Source: Cyanobacteriota bacterium
Lineage (GTDB): Bacteria; Cyanobacteriota; Cyanobacteriia; PCC-6307; Cyanobiaceae
DNA length: 35,920 bases
Reading direction: 5' to 3'
Assembly (NCBI GenBank): GCA_026389265.1
Contig: JAPLIE010000142.1
Coordinates: 1 to 35,920, forward strand
The notes below the pieces were generated by a model that saw nothing but the letters and a program-made list of their open reading frames with translations, was not told where the DNA came from and ran no database searches. This document shows, piece after piece, positions 24,371 to 32,874 of the stretch. The position numbers and the translations under genes were made by a program. Positions within the stretch are counted from its first letter, which is position 1, and every line of letters starts with the position of its first letter.

Positions 24371-25612
24371 TCATCCCCACAGGCGCCGCCGCGGCGGTGC
24401 CGCCAGCCGGCGGTGGGTGTCGGCAAGCAGCTCGGGGATGGCCAGGTCGTGGGGGCAGCGGGGCAGGCAGGCGCCACAGCTGAGGCAGGCCGAGGCATCC
24501 ACCGCCTCCCACCAGTGGCCAGCCCGGCCGATCAGGTTGTAGCGCTCTGCCGCATAGGCCTCCATGCCGTGGCCCACCGCCAGGTTGCGCAACCGCAGCA
24601 GGGCGGGGATTGGAACCGCTGAGGGGCAGGGGAGGCAGGCACGGCACTGGCCGCAGCGCTCGATCCCGAGCCTCTGGGCGCCGGCATCGGTCAGCTGCGC
24701 CATCGCTTCCCGTTCTGCCGGCGTGAGGGGCCCTGAGGAGGTCGCCAACCGTCCTGCCCAGGCCAGGTCCTCCGGCCGGGACGCCCCGAGCGTGAGGGTG
24801 CTGATCCCTGCGGCGAGCAGAAATCGATACCCCAGCTCAAGGGGGGCAAAGGGTGCGCAATCCTCCACGAGCTGGGGTGATGGGTCATAGAGGCGTCCCC
24901 CCTTATCGGCCGGCGAGATGGCCATCACCCCCATTCCCTCGTCCAGGGCCCAGCGGGCCAGGGGAAGCCGTTCGGGATCGAACAGGTGCAGATGCAGGCT
25001 GCAAAAGCTGAACCGACCACTGGCCAGAGCTGTTTCGATCAGGTCGTAGCCGCCATGGCTGGAGAAGCCCACCTGGCCCACTAGACCTTCGGCCACGGCG
25101 GCCTTGAGCAGCTCGGCACCGGCCCCCCGCAGGGCCCAGGCCAGGTGGGCCTCGTTGTTCAGGCCGTGCACCGCTAGGTTGTCAAGGCGCGTCAGGCGAA
25201 GGCGCCGCAGGCTGGAGCGCAGCTGCTCCAGCCCCTCGGCCAGTCCCACCCCTTCGCCGGAACCCGGCAGCAGCTTGCTGGTGAGCACCAGCTCGGAGTG
25301 ACCGATCGGATCGCGCTCCGCCAGGCCAGCGAGAACTTCGCCGAGGAAGGCTTCCGCCGGGCCGTAGGACGGAGCCGTCTCGATGTGGTTGATGCCGGTC
25401 TCCAGTGCCGCATCCACAACCCTCTCCAGAACCCGACTGCTCTCAAGGGCTCGCATCGTGCCCAGGGTGAACAGGGAGACTGGCCTCCCTCCGCCGAAGG
25501 GACGCCGGACCCATCGGCGATCGAGGCCCGCTCGGTCTGGCCGGGGTGTGGAGTGGGGGGCGCTGGATTCCTGGGATAGGGAACCGTTGCGGGCCGTTGC
25601 CGGTCTGCCCAT
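24371..25612 (-). CDS. Aldo/keto reductase with C-terminal [4Fe-4S] ferredoxin-like domain
   Basis: The 413-residue product has an aldo/keto reductase barrel at residues ~40-310: FTLGTMRALE, ALETGINHIETAPSYGPAEAFLG (the tyrosine of the catalytic set is in SYG), VLTSKLLPG, and NLAVHGLNNE with the histidine, then VGFSSHGGYD. The usual aspartate of this set is glutamate (HIETA), as in the Fe-S-containing relatives. The C-terminal ~100 residues hold two cysteine clusters, CGQCRACLPCP and CLSCGACLPRCPHD, for at least one [4Fe-4S] cluster. Start 25612 (MGRPATARNG) avoids the overlap that ATG 25645 would make with the next gene. Substrate unknown; it follows the DUF151 gene by eight bases. Confidence 0.82.
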   Translation of the reverse strand: MGRPATARNGSLSQESSAPHSTPRPDRAGLDRRWVRRPFGGGRPVSLFTLGTMRALESSRVLERVVDAALETGINHIETAPSYGPAEAFLGEVLAGLAERDPIGHSELVLTSKLLPGSGEGVGLAEGLEQLRSSLRRLRLTRLDNLAVHGLNNEAHLAWALRGAGAELLKAAVAEGLVGQVGFSSHGGYDLIETALASGRFSFCSLHLHLFDPERLPLARWALDEGMGVMAISPADKGGRLYDPSPQLVEDCAPFAPLELGYRFLLAAGISTLTLGASRPEDLAWAGRLATSSGPLTPAEREAMAQLTDAGAQRLGIERCGQCRACLPCPSAVPIPALLRLRNLAVGHGMEAYAAERYNLIGRAGHWWEAVDASACLSCGACLPRCPHDLAIPELLADTHRRLAAPPRRRLWG

Positions 25613-25619
25613 GCCGGCC

Positions 25620-26210
25620 TCAGGGCCCTGGCGTGGCAGGGTCATCGGCTGCGGGATCGTCGGTCCCCCCGGGCGGCTGCTCACCGCTCTCCTTCTCGGC
25701 TGGTCCGGCTTCCTCCAGGCCCCGCCGCAGATGGCGGACCAAATCCGCCGGGCTGGTGCGGTCCAGGAAGCGCCGGAAATCCTCTTGGTCCTCGGCGTCG
25801 GCTTCGGCATCCACCGGGATGGAGGCATCGGCCACCACTTCCTCCAGCATCCAGATGCCGCTTCCCGTCCGCAGCGCCAGTGCGATGGCGTCGCTTGGCC
25901 GGGCATCCAGCTCGATCGCCTCCTCCTCGCCCCGGCGGAGTTTCAGCACAGCCCGGAAGGTGCTGTCCTCGATCGCATGGATCACCACCCGCTCCAGCTG
26001 CAGCCCGCCAGCCTCCAGCAGCTTCGCCATCAGATCGTGGCTGAGGGGGCGGGGAGGGCGGTCGCCGTTCAGGCCCGCGAGGATGTTGTGGGCCTGGGCC
26101 TGGTCGATCCAGATCGGCACCTGGCGACGTCCAGAAGGGTCTCTCAACAGCACGAGCGGGCTGCGGCTGGCCGCGTCCAGGCCGATTCCCGCCACCCGCA
26201 TTTCCACCAT
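25620..26210 (-). CDS. Bifunctional-nuclease (DUF151) family protein
   Basis: The 196-residue product starts MVEMRVAGIGLDAASRSPLVLLRD, followed by RQVPIWIDQAQAHNILAGLNG, DLMAKLLEAGGLQLERVVIHAI, and the family core LDARPSDAIALALRTGSGIWMLEEVVADASI. This is the DUF151 / BFN domain: plant relatives have RNase and DNase activity, and bacterial ones are poorly studied. A C-terminal acidic region follows (about residues 130-196) with no clear fold. It is divergent from ribE with 69 bases between them, and its stop is eight bases before the reductase start. Enzyme activity is inferred from the family only. Confidence 0.82.
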   Translation of the reverse strand: MVEMRVAGIGLDAASRSPLVLLRDPSGRRQVPIWIDQAQAHNILAGLNGDRPPRPLSHDLMAKLLEAGGLQLERVVIHAIEDSTFRAVLKLRRGEEEAIELDARPSDAIALALRTGSGIWMLEEVVADASIPVDAEADAEDQEDFRRFLDRTSPADLVRHLRRGLEEAGPAEKESGEQPPGGTDDPAADDPATPGP

Positions 26211-26279
26211 GGCCCTGTGCCCCCGGCGTTAGCCGTTGCGCCTGCAGCGATTATGGCCACAGTGGCTGGGTAGGCAGGC

Positions 26280-26969
26280 ATGTTCACCGGACTGGTGCGG
26301 GCCGTGGGCAGGCTGGAGCGATGTCCAGCGGGGGTGCGGCTGTGGCTTGAACGGGGGGGGCACGATGCCGCCGCCGGGGGCCTGGGGCCCCTCGCCTTGG
26401 GGGACAGCGTTGCGGTGGATGGCGTGTGCCTCACCGTGGCGGATTGTCTCCCCGATGGATTCCGGGCCGACGTCAGTGAGGAGACCATGGTTCGCACCAC
26501 CCTGGCCGCCAAGGCTGCCTCAGGGGCGGCCGTGAACCTCGAGCCAGCCCTGCGGCTCAGCGATCGGCTCGGCGGCCACTTGGTGAGTGGCCATGTCGAT
26601 GGGCTGGGCACCGTGGTGGCGATCCAGAGACTGCAAGACTCTTGGCGCCTGGTGGTGCGTTGGAACGACCCCGCCTATGGCCGCTACGTCTGTGTGAAGG
26701 CCAGCGTCGCTGTCGATGGCATCAGCCTCACCGTGGCCGGTTGTGAGAGCGAAGGCCAATTCTGGGTGGCCGTGATTCCCCACACTTGGTCGGCGACCAC
26801 CCTGGCCCACCGCCGGGTGGGCGATGCGGTGAACCTTGAGGCGGATCTGCTGGCTAAATACACGGAACGCTTGCTGCAGGATGCCGGCCTTCCCCAAGGA
26901 CTGGCTCTTCCGGCCCCTTCTGGAGCGACCCTCAACCGCGACTGGCTGGCGCAGCATGGTTGGGAGTGA
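26280..26969 (+). CDS. ribE: Riboflavin synthase, alpha chain
   Basis: It dismutates two 6,7-dimethyl-8-ribityllumazine molecules into riboflavin. The 229-residue product starts MFTGLVRAVG, the invariant family start, and contains the two-fold repeated lumazine-binding domain: DSVAVDGVCLTVAD and HLVSGHVDGLGTV in the first half, and ASVAVDGISLTVAG and IPHTWSATTLAHRRVGDAVNLEADLLAKYTERLL in the second. The first 10-12 residues of each half are conserved in position. No FMN riboswitch precedes it in the 69-base gap, so it is probably not under that control. The gene is also called ribC in Bacillus. Confidence 0.95.
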   Translation: MFTGLVRAVGRLERCPAGVRLWLERGGHDAAAGGLGPLALGDSVAVDGVCLTVADCLPDGFRADVSEETMVRTTLAAKAASGAAVNLEPALRLSDRLGGHLVSGHVDGLGTVVAIQRLQDSWRLVVRWNDPAYGRYVCVKASVAVDGISLTVAGCESEGQFWVAVIPHTWSATTLAHRRVGDAVNLEADLLAKYTERLLQDAGLPQGLALPAPSGATLNRDWLAQHGWE

Positions 26970-27063
26970 GACTGCCGCTCCATGACGCTTGCCACTCCCC
27001 GACCGTGGCCTTCCGTCGGGTCCCTGTCTAGCGTCCTTGAGTCGCGACGAATCCGCCGTAGCC

Positions 27064-27723
27064 ATGGCCCCAGAACTCAGAGATCTGGTTTCCGGCGCTT
27101 CGCCTGCGGGTCGTCTCGCCCGAGACAACAGCGCCCTGCGCACCTTCACCTTCGCCGAGGGGGTGGTGATGCTGGTGCTGGGTGTTCTGGCGCTGATCTT
27201 CCCCGTGCTCGCCTCCGTTTGGGTCACCGCCATGGTGGCCATCGGGTTTCTCGTGAGTGGGATCGTCGGCTGGGTCAACACCCTCGCCCGGACCGCCCGG
27301 CTGAGTACCGCCATCAGCTTCTGGCGCTTCACCGTGTCCACCCTGTTCCTGGTGGCCGGCCTCTGGATGGTGCGGCAGCTGGCCTCGGGACCGGAGCGGG
27401 TCGCCTCCCAGGTGGCCTCCCTGGCACTCGCCATCGGCGTGGTGTTTCTGATCGAGGGGGCGGTGGCCACGGTGGTGGCCCTCAGCCATCGCCAGATCAA
27501 TGGTTGGGGCTGGGGCCTCACCAATGGAGTGGTGACCCTGGTGCTGGGCCTGATGATCCTCACGATGAAGTCCCTGAGCCTGCTCTGGGTGCTGGGCACC
27601 TTGGTGGGGATCAGCTTTCTGTTCAGCGGCCTCGACCTGCTCACCTTCAGCGCCAGCTTCCACGCGGTGAGCAACGACCGATCGGCCTCCGCAGGTTCCC
27701 AGGATCGATCCGACCCAGCCTGA
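27064..27723 (+). CDS. HdeD/DUF308-like membrane protein
   Basis: The 219-residue product has six hydrophobic segments in pairs, e.g. VVMLVLGVLALIFPVLASV, TAMVAIGFLVSGIVGWV, FTVSTLFLVAGLWMV, LALAIGVVFLIEGAVATVVAL, TNGVVTLVLGLMIL and LLWVLGTLVGISFLFSG, the duplicated three-helix unit of the HdeD/DUF308 acid-stress family. Glycine/phenylalanine/proline-rich turns (the LIFPVLAS type) are typical of it. ATG 27064 (MAPELRDL) is preferred; ORF extension to 26989 adds a region without family similarity. Role in cyanobacteria is unknown; membrane protection under stress is only suggested by the family. It is convergent with the cyAbrB gene. Confidence 0.75.
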   Translation: MAPELRDLVSGASPAGRLARDNSALRTFTFAEGVVMLVLGVLALIFPVLASVWVTAMVAIGFLVSGIVGWVNTLARTARLSTAISFWRFTVSTLFLVAGLWMVRQLASGPERVASQVASLALAIGVVFLIEGAVATVVALSHRQINGWGWGLTNGVVTLVLGLMILTMKSLSLLWVLGTLVGISFLFSGLDLLTFSASFHAVSNDRSASAGSQDRSDPA

Positions 27724-27808
27724 AGTGAGCGAAAGACTTGAACAAACAGAAACAACTGATGGGCTGGTGCTTCAGCACGCTCCCGGCTCTCTGGCTATTG
27801 CGGCTACT

Positions 27809-28237
27809 TCAGCCGATCGCCTCGTTGCCCGTGGTGCCCATCGGCAGTAGCCAGATGGAGCCGGTCTCCTTGTGGAGTTCGATCCGAAATTCCTGGCCAG
27901 GCTCCAATCCCATCCGGCGGGTGTAGGCCTGGCCGATCAACAGGTTGCCGTTGCCGTGCACCCGGGTGCGGAACACCGCCTGTCGCCCCTTGGCCGCCGC
28001 AGCTCCCCCATGGAGAGCAGAAGGGAGCACATAGCCCTTGGCGGCCACAAGGGCCCGGTAGAAGCTCTTCTTGAGGATGCGGCCACTGGGACCGACATAG
28101 CCGCAGGCCCTGGCGATCTGGTCCTCGGGGCGATTGCTCAAGGAGCGGGCCCGATCCAGAAGCGCCTTGCCTTCAAGGGGCGCTTCCCCGTGACCATGTC
28201 CACCCTCGGAGCCAGTCGAAAACCTGTTGGCAGCCAT
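27809..28237 (-). CDS. cyAbrB-type transcriptional regulator
   Basis: The 142-residue product has the cyanobacterial AbrB pattern: an N-terminal helix region with PLEGKALLDRARSLSNRPEDQIARACGYVGPSGRILKKSFYRALVAAKG (about residues 20-68), followed after a short linker by an AbrB-like C-terminal segment FRTRVHGNGNLLIGQAYTRRMGLEPGQEFRI. These proteins regulate carbon and nitrogen balance genes in cyanobacteria. Lysine/arginine content fits DNA binding. The start at 28237 gives a complete domain. It lies between the ctaE end and the HdeD-like gene, and nothing in the sequence shows which of these it controls. Confidence 0.8.
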   Translation of the reverse strand: MAANRFSTGSEGGHGHGEAPLEGKALLDRARSLSNRPEDQIARACGYVGPSGRILKKSFYRALVAAKGYVLPSALHGGAAAAKGRQAVFRTRVHGNGNLLIGQAYTRRMGLEPGQEFRIELHKETGSIWLLPMGTTGNEAIG

Positions 28238-28342
28238 CGAATTGAGCTAGGCGAAATGAGATCGGCTTGAAGGAGCCTCGTCCTGATTTCGATTGTGGCC
28301 AATCCGATCAGGCTTCGGCAAGTGCTTCAACTGAAAAAGCCA

Positions 28343-28978
28343 TCAGAGCAGATACAGGATTCCGTAGAGAACCAACCAGATGCCGTCGACAAAGTGCCAG
28401 TAGAGTTCAGCAGCCTCAAGCCCGAAGGGGTTGGAAGCCGTGATTCGGCCGATAGAGCGGGTCTGCCACCACACGATCAGGATGCAGATCACGCCCAGGG
28501 TCACGTGGAGCCCGTGGAAACCGGTGAGGGCGTAAAAGGTGCTGGCGAAGAGGTTGTCGGTGAGTCCGAAGGGGAGGTGGAAATACTCCACCATCTGACC
28601 GGCCAAGAAGGCCAGGCCGAGAGCTGCGGTGATCACCAGCCAGCGGCGACAGGTCGGCCCCTCTCCCCGCAGCAGACCCCGGCCTGCCCGGTGGAACGTG
28701 AAGCTGCTCAGCACCAGCAGGAGGGTGTTGATGCTCGGCAGGAGCAATTCCAGCTCGTAGTTGGAGTTTTCCGGCAGCGGGTTCACAGCCCGGAAGGTGA
28801 GGTAGGCGGCGAAGAAGCCCGCGAAGGTCATGCCGTCGGCCACCAGAAAGGTGGCCAGCCCGAAGAGGCGGACATCAGGGTGGTCGCCATGCTGAACCTC
28901 CCCGTGGCCCTGGCTAGTGATGTGGACTTCGCCTGAAATCTGGGCGATGTCACCGGGTGCTGAGGTGAGGTTGGTCAT
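28343..28978 (-). CDS. ctaE: Cytochrome c oxidase subunit III
   Basis: The 211-residue product has the five-helix subunit III form of cyanobacterial aa3 oxidases (the mitochondrial-type protein has seven): LFGLATFLVADGMTFAGFFAAYLTFR at the start, RAGRGLLRGEG, and a well-conserved end FASTFYALTGFHGLHVTLGVICILIVWW with AELYWHFVDGIWLVLYGILYLL. The GFHGLHV histidines and WHFVD are family hallmarks. Subunit III stabilises the oxidase and proton uptake in the inner/thylakoid membrane. ATG 28978 lies 54 bases after the ctaD stop, in the same transcription direction as ctaC and ctaD. Confidence 0.95.
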   Translation of the reverse strand: MTNLTSAPGDIAQISGEVHITSQGHGEVQHGDHPDVRLFGLATFLVADGMTFAGFFAAYLTFRAVNPLPENSNYELELLLPSINTLLLVLSSFTFHRAGRGLLRGEGPTCRRWLVITAALGLAFLAGQMVEYFHLPFGLTDNLFASTFYALTGFHGLHVTLGVICILIVWWQTRSIGRITASNPFGLEAAELYWHFVDGIWLVLYGILYLL

Positions 28979-29032
28979 GGCGGCACGTGCTCGGTTTGGT
29001 TCAGGGAAGTTGGTTCAGGCGAGAAAGATGGA

Positions 29033-30736
29033 TCAGGGTTTGGGGTCGTTCCAGATCTGTTCGGCGGTCACCAACTGCAGATCGAGACGATCGGCCGGTG
29101 TCCCATAGCCGTAGGGGTGAGTCACTAGGGGGGCCTCGCCGATCCAGTTCTCCACCGGCGGCGGCGAGGAGGTGAGCCATTCCGGAGTTAGGGCCTTCCA
29201 AGGGTTGTCGCCGGCCACCTCACCCCGAAAGGCACTTACCACAACATTGATCAGGAATGGCAAGGTGCTTACCGCCATCAGCAGGGCTCCCACGCTGCTG
29301 ACTTGATTGAGGGTGGTGAAGGAGGGGTCATACTCCGCGACCCGGCGGGGCATGCCGTTCAGTCCGAGCCAGTGTTGGGGAGCGAAGCAGAGGTTGAAGC
29401 CGATGAAGGTGAGCACAAAATGCAGACGCCCTAAATGTTCATCGAGCATGCGACCGGTGAATTTTGGATACCAATGGTAGACAGCGCTGAAGATAATGAA
29501 CACAGTTCCGCCATAGACGATGTAGTGGAAGTGGCCCACCACGAAGTAGGTGTCATGCACGTGGATGTCAAAGGGAACCTGAGCGAGCGCCACGCCGGTG
29601 ATGCCGCCGAACACGAAGTTCACGATGAAGGCGCAGGCAAACAACATGGCGCTATTGAGGGCGATCTTGCCTTGCCAGAGGGTGGCCAACCAGTTGAAGA
29701 ATTTAATCCCGGTGGGCACGGCGATGAACGAGGTCGCGATCGTAAAGAACAAACGCATCCAAGGAGGTGTGCCGCTGGTGAACATGTGGTGAGCCCACAC
29801 GACCAGACCCAGCACCACAATGGCTATAATGGAATACACCATTGTGGTGTAGCCGAACAACGGTTTGCGTGCATGAATGGGAATAATTTCGCTCACTAGC
29901 CCAAAGGCGGGCAATACCATGATGTAAACGGCCGGATGGGAGTAAAACCAGAAAAGGTGCTGATAAACAACCACATTGCCCCCCAGAGCCGGATTGAAGA
30001 AGCCGGTGTGGGCAATGATGTCGAAGCTCAGCAGAATCAAGGTTCCAGCCAGAACCGGTGTTGAGAGCACCACCAGGATGCTGGTGCCCAGCATGGCCCA
30101 GCAATACATAGGTAGTTGCATCATCTTTAGCCCAGGCCTGCGCAGCTTCAAGATGGTTGCGATGAAATTGATACCACCGAAGATTGAGCTTCCGCCCAGG
30201 AGTAAGACGCTGAGGATCCAGATCACTTGGCCCAGTGCTGGCGTGGTGAGGCTGAGGGGTGGATAGGCAGTCCATCCTGACTGCGCCGAACCGCCTTTGA
30301 TGAAATAACTGCTGATCAGGAGGATGCCGGCGGGAGGAATCAACCAGAAGGCTACCGCATTCAACCTTGGGAAAGCCATATCCCTGGCTCCCACATAGAA
30401 AGGGATGAGATAGTTGCCGAAGGCTCCGTTCACCACTGGAACGATCCAGAGAAAGATCATCACCGTGCCGTGGAGAGTCAGAACTTCGTTGTAGGTTTCA
30501 CGGCTCACGAAGTCACTGATCGGACTTGCCAACTCGGTGCGGATTACGCCAGCCAGGGCACCGCCGAGGAAATAAAATAGGAAACCGCACACCATGTACT
30601 GCAGGCCGATCACCTTGTGGTCGAGGCTGAAGCTCAGGTAACGCAGCCAGCCTTGCGGCTGCAGTCCCCGGGGTCCTCCCTGATCCGGTGAACTCTGCGG
30701 GGAAGTCTGGAAATCACTCGGAGAAGCAAGGGTCAT
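29033..30736 (-). CDS. ctaD: Cytochrome c oxidase subunit I (A2-subtype)
   Basis: This 567-residue protein carries heme a, heme a3 and CuB and reduces O2 to water. The family signatures are all there: LTLHGTVMIFLWIVPV (heme a histidine), WFYSHPAVYIMVLPAFG (CuB histidine H267), WAHHMFTSG (two further CuB histidines), and DTYFVVGHFHYIVYGG (heme a3 and heme a histidines). At the D-channel end, the glutamate of the usual GHPEVY is absent; the YSHPAVY form, where Y265/S266 take its role, marks the A2 subtype seen in many cyanobacteria. The start ATG is at 30736, seven bases after the ctaC stop. Conserved N-terminus LSFSLDHKVIGLQYM supports it. Confidence 0.96.
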   Translation of the reverse strand: MTLASPSDFQTSPQSSPDQGGPRGLQPQGWLRYLSFSLDHKVIGLQYMVCGFLFYFLGGALAGVIRTELASPISDFVSRETYNEVLTLHGTVMIFLWIVPVVNGAFGNYLIPFYVGARDMAFPRLNAVAFWLIPPAGILLISSYFIKGGSAQSGWTAYPPLSLTTPALGQVIWILSVLLLGGSSIFGGINFIATILKLRRPGLKMMQLPMYCWAMLGTSILVVLSTPVLAGTLILLSFDIIAHTGFFNPALGGNVVVYQHLFWFYSHPAVYIMVLPAFGLVSEIIPIHARKPLFGYTTMVYSIIAIVVLGLVVWAHHMFTSGTPPWMRLFFTIATSFIAVPTGIKFFNWLATLWQGKIALNSAMLFACAFIVNFVFGGITGVALAQVPFDIHVHDTYFVVGHFHYIVYGGTVFIIFSAVYHWYPKFTGRMLDEHLGRLHFVLTFIGFNLCFAPQHWLGLNGMPRRVAEYDPSFTTLNQVSSVGALLMAVSTLPFLINVVVSAFRGEVAGDNPWKALTPEWLTSSPPPVENWIGEAPLVTHPYGYGTPADRLDLQLVTAEQIWNDPKP

Positions 30737-30742
30737 CGTGGA

Positions 30743-31669
30743 TCAGGCCGTTGGGTTGGATACGGAGCTGGCCACGGTGGCCGGCGCTGGTGGGGTGTTC
30801 TTGCTGAGCCAGGCATCGAAGTCGGCGGATTCATGAACGACCACGCTGGAGCGCATGCCGCCGTGGTAAGGACCACAGAGCTCGGCGCAGATGATCGGAT
30901 AAGTACCGGGGCGAGTGGCGGTGAAGCTCAGCTGGGTTGGTTGCCCAGGAATCACATCCTGCTTAAGGCGAAACTGGGGAACCCAGAAGGCATGAATCAC
31001 ATCCCGTGCTTCCATGTGCAAGGACACTGGGCGATCGGCAGGAATATGCAACTCGCCGGTGATGATATTGCCTTCTGGGTAATGAAAAATGAAGGCAAAC
31101 TGCATGGCGGTCACATCCACTGTCAAAGTTTGGGCCTGAGGTGAGTTCACTCCGATGCCACCCCAAACCCTTCCAGGTTCCTGATCCGCTGCTATCGCCG
31201 GCGCTGAGGTTGAGGAGGCCATAATGGCTTGCTTCTGGCCAGGGGCGTCATCATGGTGGTGATGCTCACCGACGGGCTGGGAGCTATGCATGGCACTGTG
31301 ATCATTCAACGGTGTCATTCCTCCCATCCGTTCGTAGATGTCGTAGCTGTAAATACCCACAAATAACACCACCACCGCGGGGATGGCGGTCCACACGATC
31401 TCTAGGGGGAGATTGCCCTCGATGGCTGCTCCGTCGGAGCTGTCGCCTCTGCGACGGCGGAAGCGCACTAAACTAAAGATCAGCAGACCTACGATTCCGA
31501 TGAAAAGAATCGATCCGATGCTGAACAACACTTTGAACAGGGCGTCGTAAACCGGGGCGTTGCTGCTGGCATCGATGGGCAGCAGGGAGACGTTGTAACC
31601 CACCCAAAGTCCTGCAAGCACAAGTGCCATGCCCAGCAGGAGGGTGATCAGGGCTGAAGGGATCGGCAC
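30743..31669 (-). CDS. ctaC: Cytochrome c oxidase subunit II
   Basis: Subunit II accepts electrons from cytochrome c/plastocyanin at its binuclear CuA site. The 308-residue product has two N-terminal membrane helices (LITLLLGMALVLAGLWVGY and FSIGSILFIGIVGLLIFSLV) and a periplasmic cupredoxin domain with the complete CuA motif CAELCGPYHGGM near the C-terminus and VIHAFWVPQFRLKQD before it. The linker has a histidine/methionine-rich stretch (GEHHHHDD), which is unusual. The GTG at 31669 matches the family start (VPIPSALITLL); the frame opens at a TTG at 31693. No good ribosome-binding site precedes either. It heads the ctaC-ctaD-ctaE operon. Confidence 0.93.
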   Translation of the reverse strand: MPIPSALITLLLGMALVLAGLWVGYNVSLLPIDASSNAPVYDALFKVLFSIGSILFIGIVGLLIFSLVRFRRRRGDSSDGAAIEGNLPLEIVWTAIPAVVVLFVGIYSYDIYERMGGMTPLNDHSAMHSSQPVGEHHHHDDAPGQKQAIMASSTSAPAIAADQEPGRVWGGIGVNSPQAQTLTVDVTAMQFAFIFHYPEGNIITGELHIPADRPVSLHMEARDVIHAFWVPQFRLKQDVIPGQPTQLSFTATRPGTYPIICAELCGPYHGGMRSSVVVHESADFDAWLSKNTPPAPATVASSVSNPTA

Positions 31670-31848
31670 GGGGCGCTGCTGGTCACAGGTCAAGGCCTCT
31701 CCAGCCTATGGAGAACAAAGCTGGGCTGGAAGTGACAACGGATTCGAAAGCCTCTTCTGGCTGAAAGTTCAGATTTGGTTCGTATTTACCCCTGAGATGT
31801 GCGGGATCGCTCATCTCCGTGAACTCGCTAACTTGTGCCCCCAACTGC
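31670..31848. promoter_or_regulatory. Divergent ctaC / ctaA control region
   Basis: About 180 bases separate the start of ctaC (reverse) from the start of ctaA (forward). Both the oxidase operon and the heme A synthesis genes must be transcribed from here, so shared regulation is plausible. I see an AT-richer core (about 31735-31800) but no convincing -10/-35 hexamers or operator palindrome. Confidence 0.5.
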
Positions 31849-32874
31849 ATGTGGGCCATGGTCGGCAGGCCCTTCGCTTCCGGGACTTCTGAAGCTCCCG
31901 CCATCTCCGATCCGTCGCTTGGCCCAGATCTGTCCTTCCCCGGCGGTTCCTGGCTTACCGGAGCCTTGGACTGGCTGCTCGCCCACCTTGTTGTGGCTTT
32001 GGTGGCTCTCGTCGGCATCGGCGGAGCCACCCGCGTCATGCAGGCCGGACTGGCGTGTCCTGATTGGCCTCTCTGCTACGGCTCTCTCCTTCCCGGTCGC
32101 CAGATGAACCTCCAGGTGTTCTTGGAATGGTTTCACCGCCTCGATGCCTTCTTGGTGGGCATCGCCTTGCTAGTGCTGGCATCCTTTTCCCTGTTGCGTC
32201 GAGCCCTTCTGCCCCGCTGGCTGCCTTGGGCGGCCGGTGTCGCCCTGCTTCTGGTGTCTGTGCAGGCAGGTCTCGGTGCCCTCACCGTGCTCGGCCTGCT
32301 GGAGTCTTCCACAGTGACCGCCCATCTGGTCACGGCCCTGCTGTTGGTGTTGCTCGTCAGCGCCATGCATCAGGCCCTGCTGCGCTCCTCCACCGGATGT
32401 CTCCCCTCCGCCGGCGTTGCGCTGCCACTCTGGTGGACCCTTCTCCTGGCCTTCAGCAGCTTGGTGTTGTTGGGCCAGTGCGCCCTAGGAGGTGCGATGG
32501 CCAGCCGCTGGGCCTCCTCGCTCTGCCTGCAGGCTGGAGAGGGATGCCGCTGGCTGCTGACTCACCGCCTCGGAGCTTGGCCGGCCCTCGCCGCCCTGCT
32601 GCTGCCAGCTGTGTTGGCCCATTTGCTGCCCGGCATTCCGCCCGTCTTGCGGCGCTTCTCCCTCGGGCCAGCCCTTCTAGTCCCCCTTCAGGTGGCTCTA
32701 GGGGTCTTCACCTTGCGGCTCCAGCTCCAGCAGCCCCTCGTCACCGTGGCGCATCAGTTGATGGCGGCGCTGCTGGTGGCCCTGCTCGGCGCTCTCTGGG
32801 GCATCACCTTGTCGGCCCGTTCCCCGGCCCAGGACGGTTCCTATTCATCCTCTCTGGAGATGGCGCATGGTTAG
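31849..32874 (+). CDS. ctaA: Heme A synthase (heme O oxygenase)
   Basis: CtaA oxidises heme O to heme A in the membrane. The 341-residue product has about eight membrane helices in two four-helix halves, with the expected histidines: [12 protein letters not shown] (ExxHR), [24 protein letters not shown] and [14 protein letters not shown]. Two cysteine pairs in the loops (LACPDWPLC and LCLQAGEGC) match the type with disulfide-bonded extracytoplasmic loops. The start is not settled: ATG 31849 is used, but a GTG at 31819 and an ATG at 31858 are in frame, and none has a strong ribosome-binding site. The ctaB start overlaps its end by eight bases, so the two are coupled. Confidence 0.9.
   Translation: MWAMVGRPFASGTSEAPAISDPSLGPDLSFPGGSWLTGALDWLLAHLVVALVALVGIGGATRVMQAGLACPDWPLCYGSLLPGRQMNLQVFLEWFHRLDAFLVGIALLVLASFSLLRRALLPRWLPWAAGVALLLVSVQAGLGALTVLGLLESSTVTAHLVTALLLVLLVSAMHQALLRSSTGCLPSAGVALPLWWTLLLAFSSLVLLGQCALGGAMASRWASSLCLQAGEGCRWLLTHRLGAWPALAALLLPAVLAHLLPGIPPVLRRFSLGPALLVPLQVALGVFTLRLQLQQPLVTVAHQLMAALLVALLGALWGITLSARSPAQDGSYSSSLEMAHG

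Noticed and set aside
26211-26279. Possible FMN riboswitch before riboflavin synthase
   Set aside because: The gap is only 69 bases, too short, and lacks the conserved RFN-element sequence.
26520-27755. 411-residue reverse-strand open frame opposite ribE and the HdeD-like gene
   Set aside because: Threonine/arginine-rich product without domain; both forward genes are recognisable.
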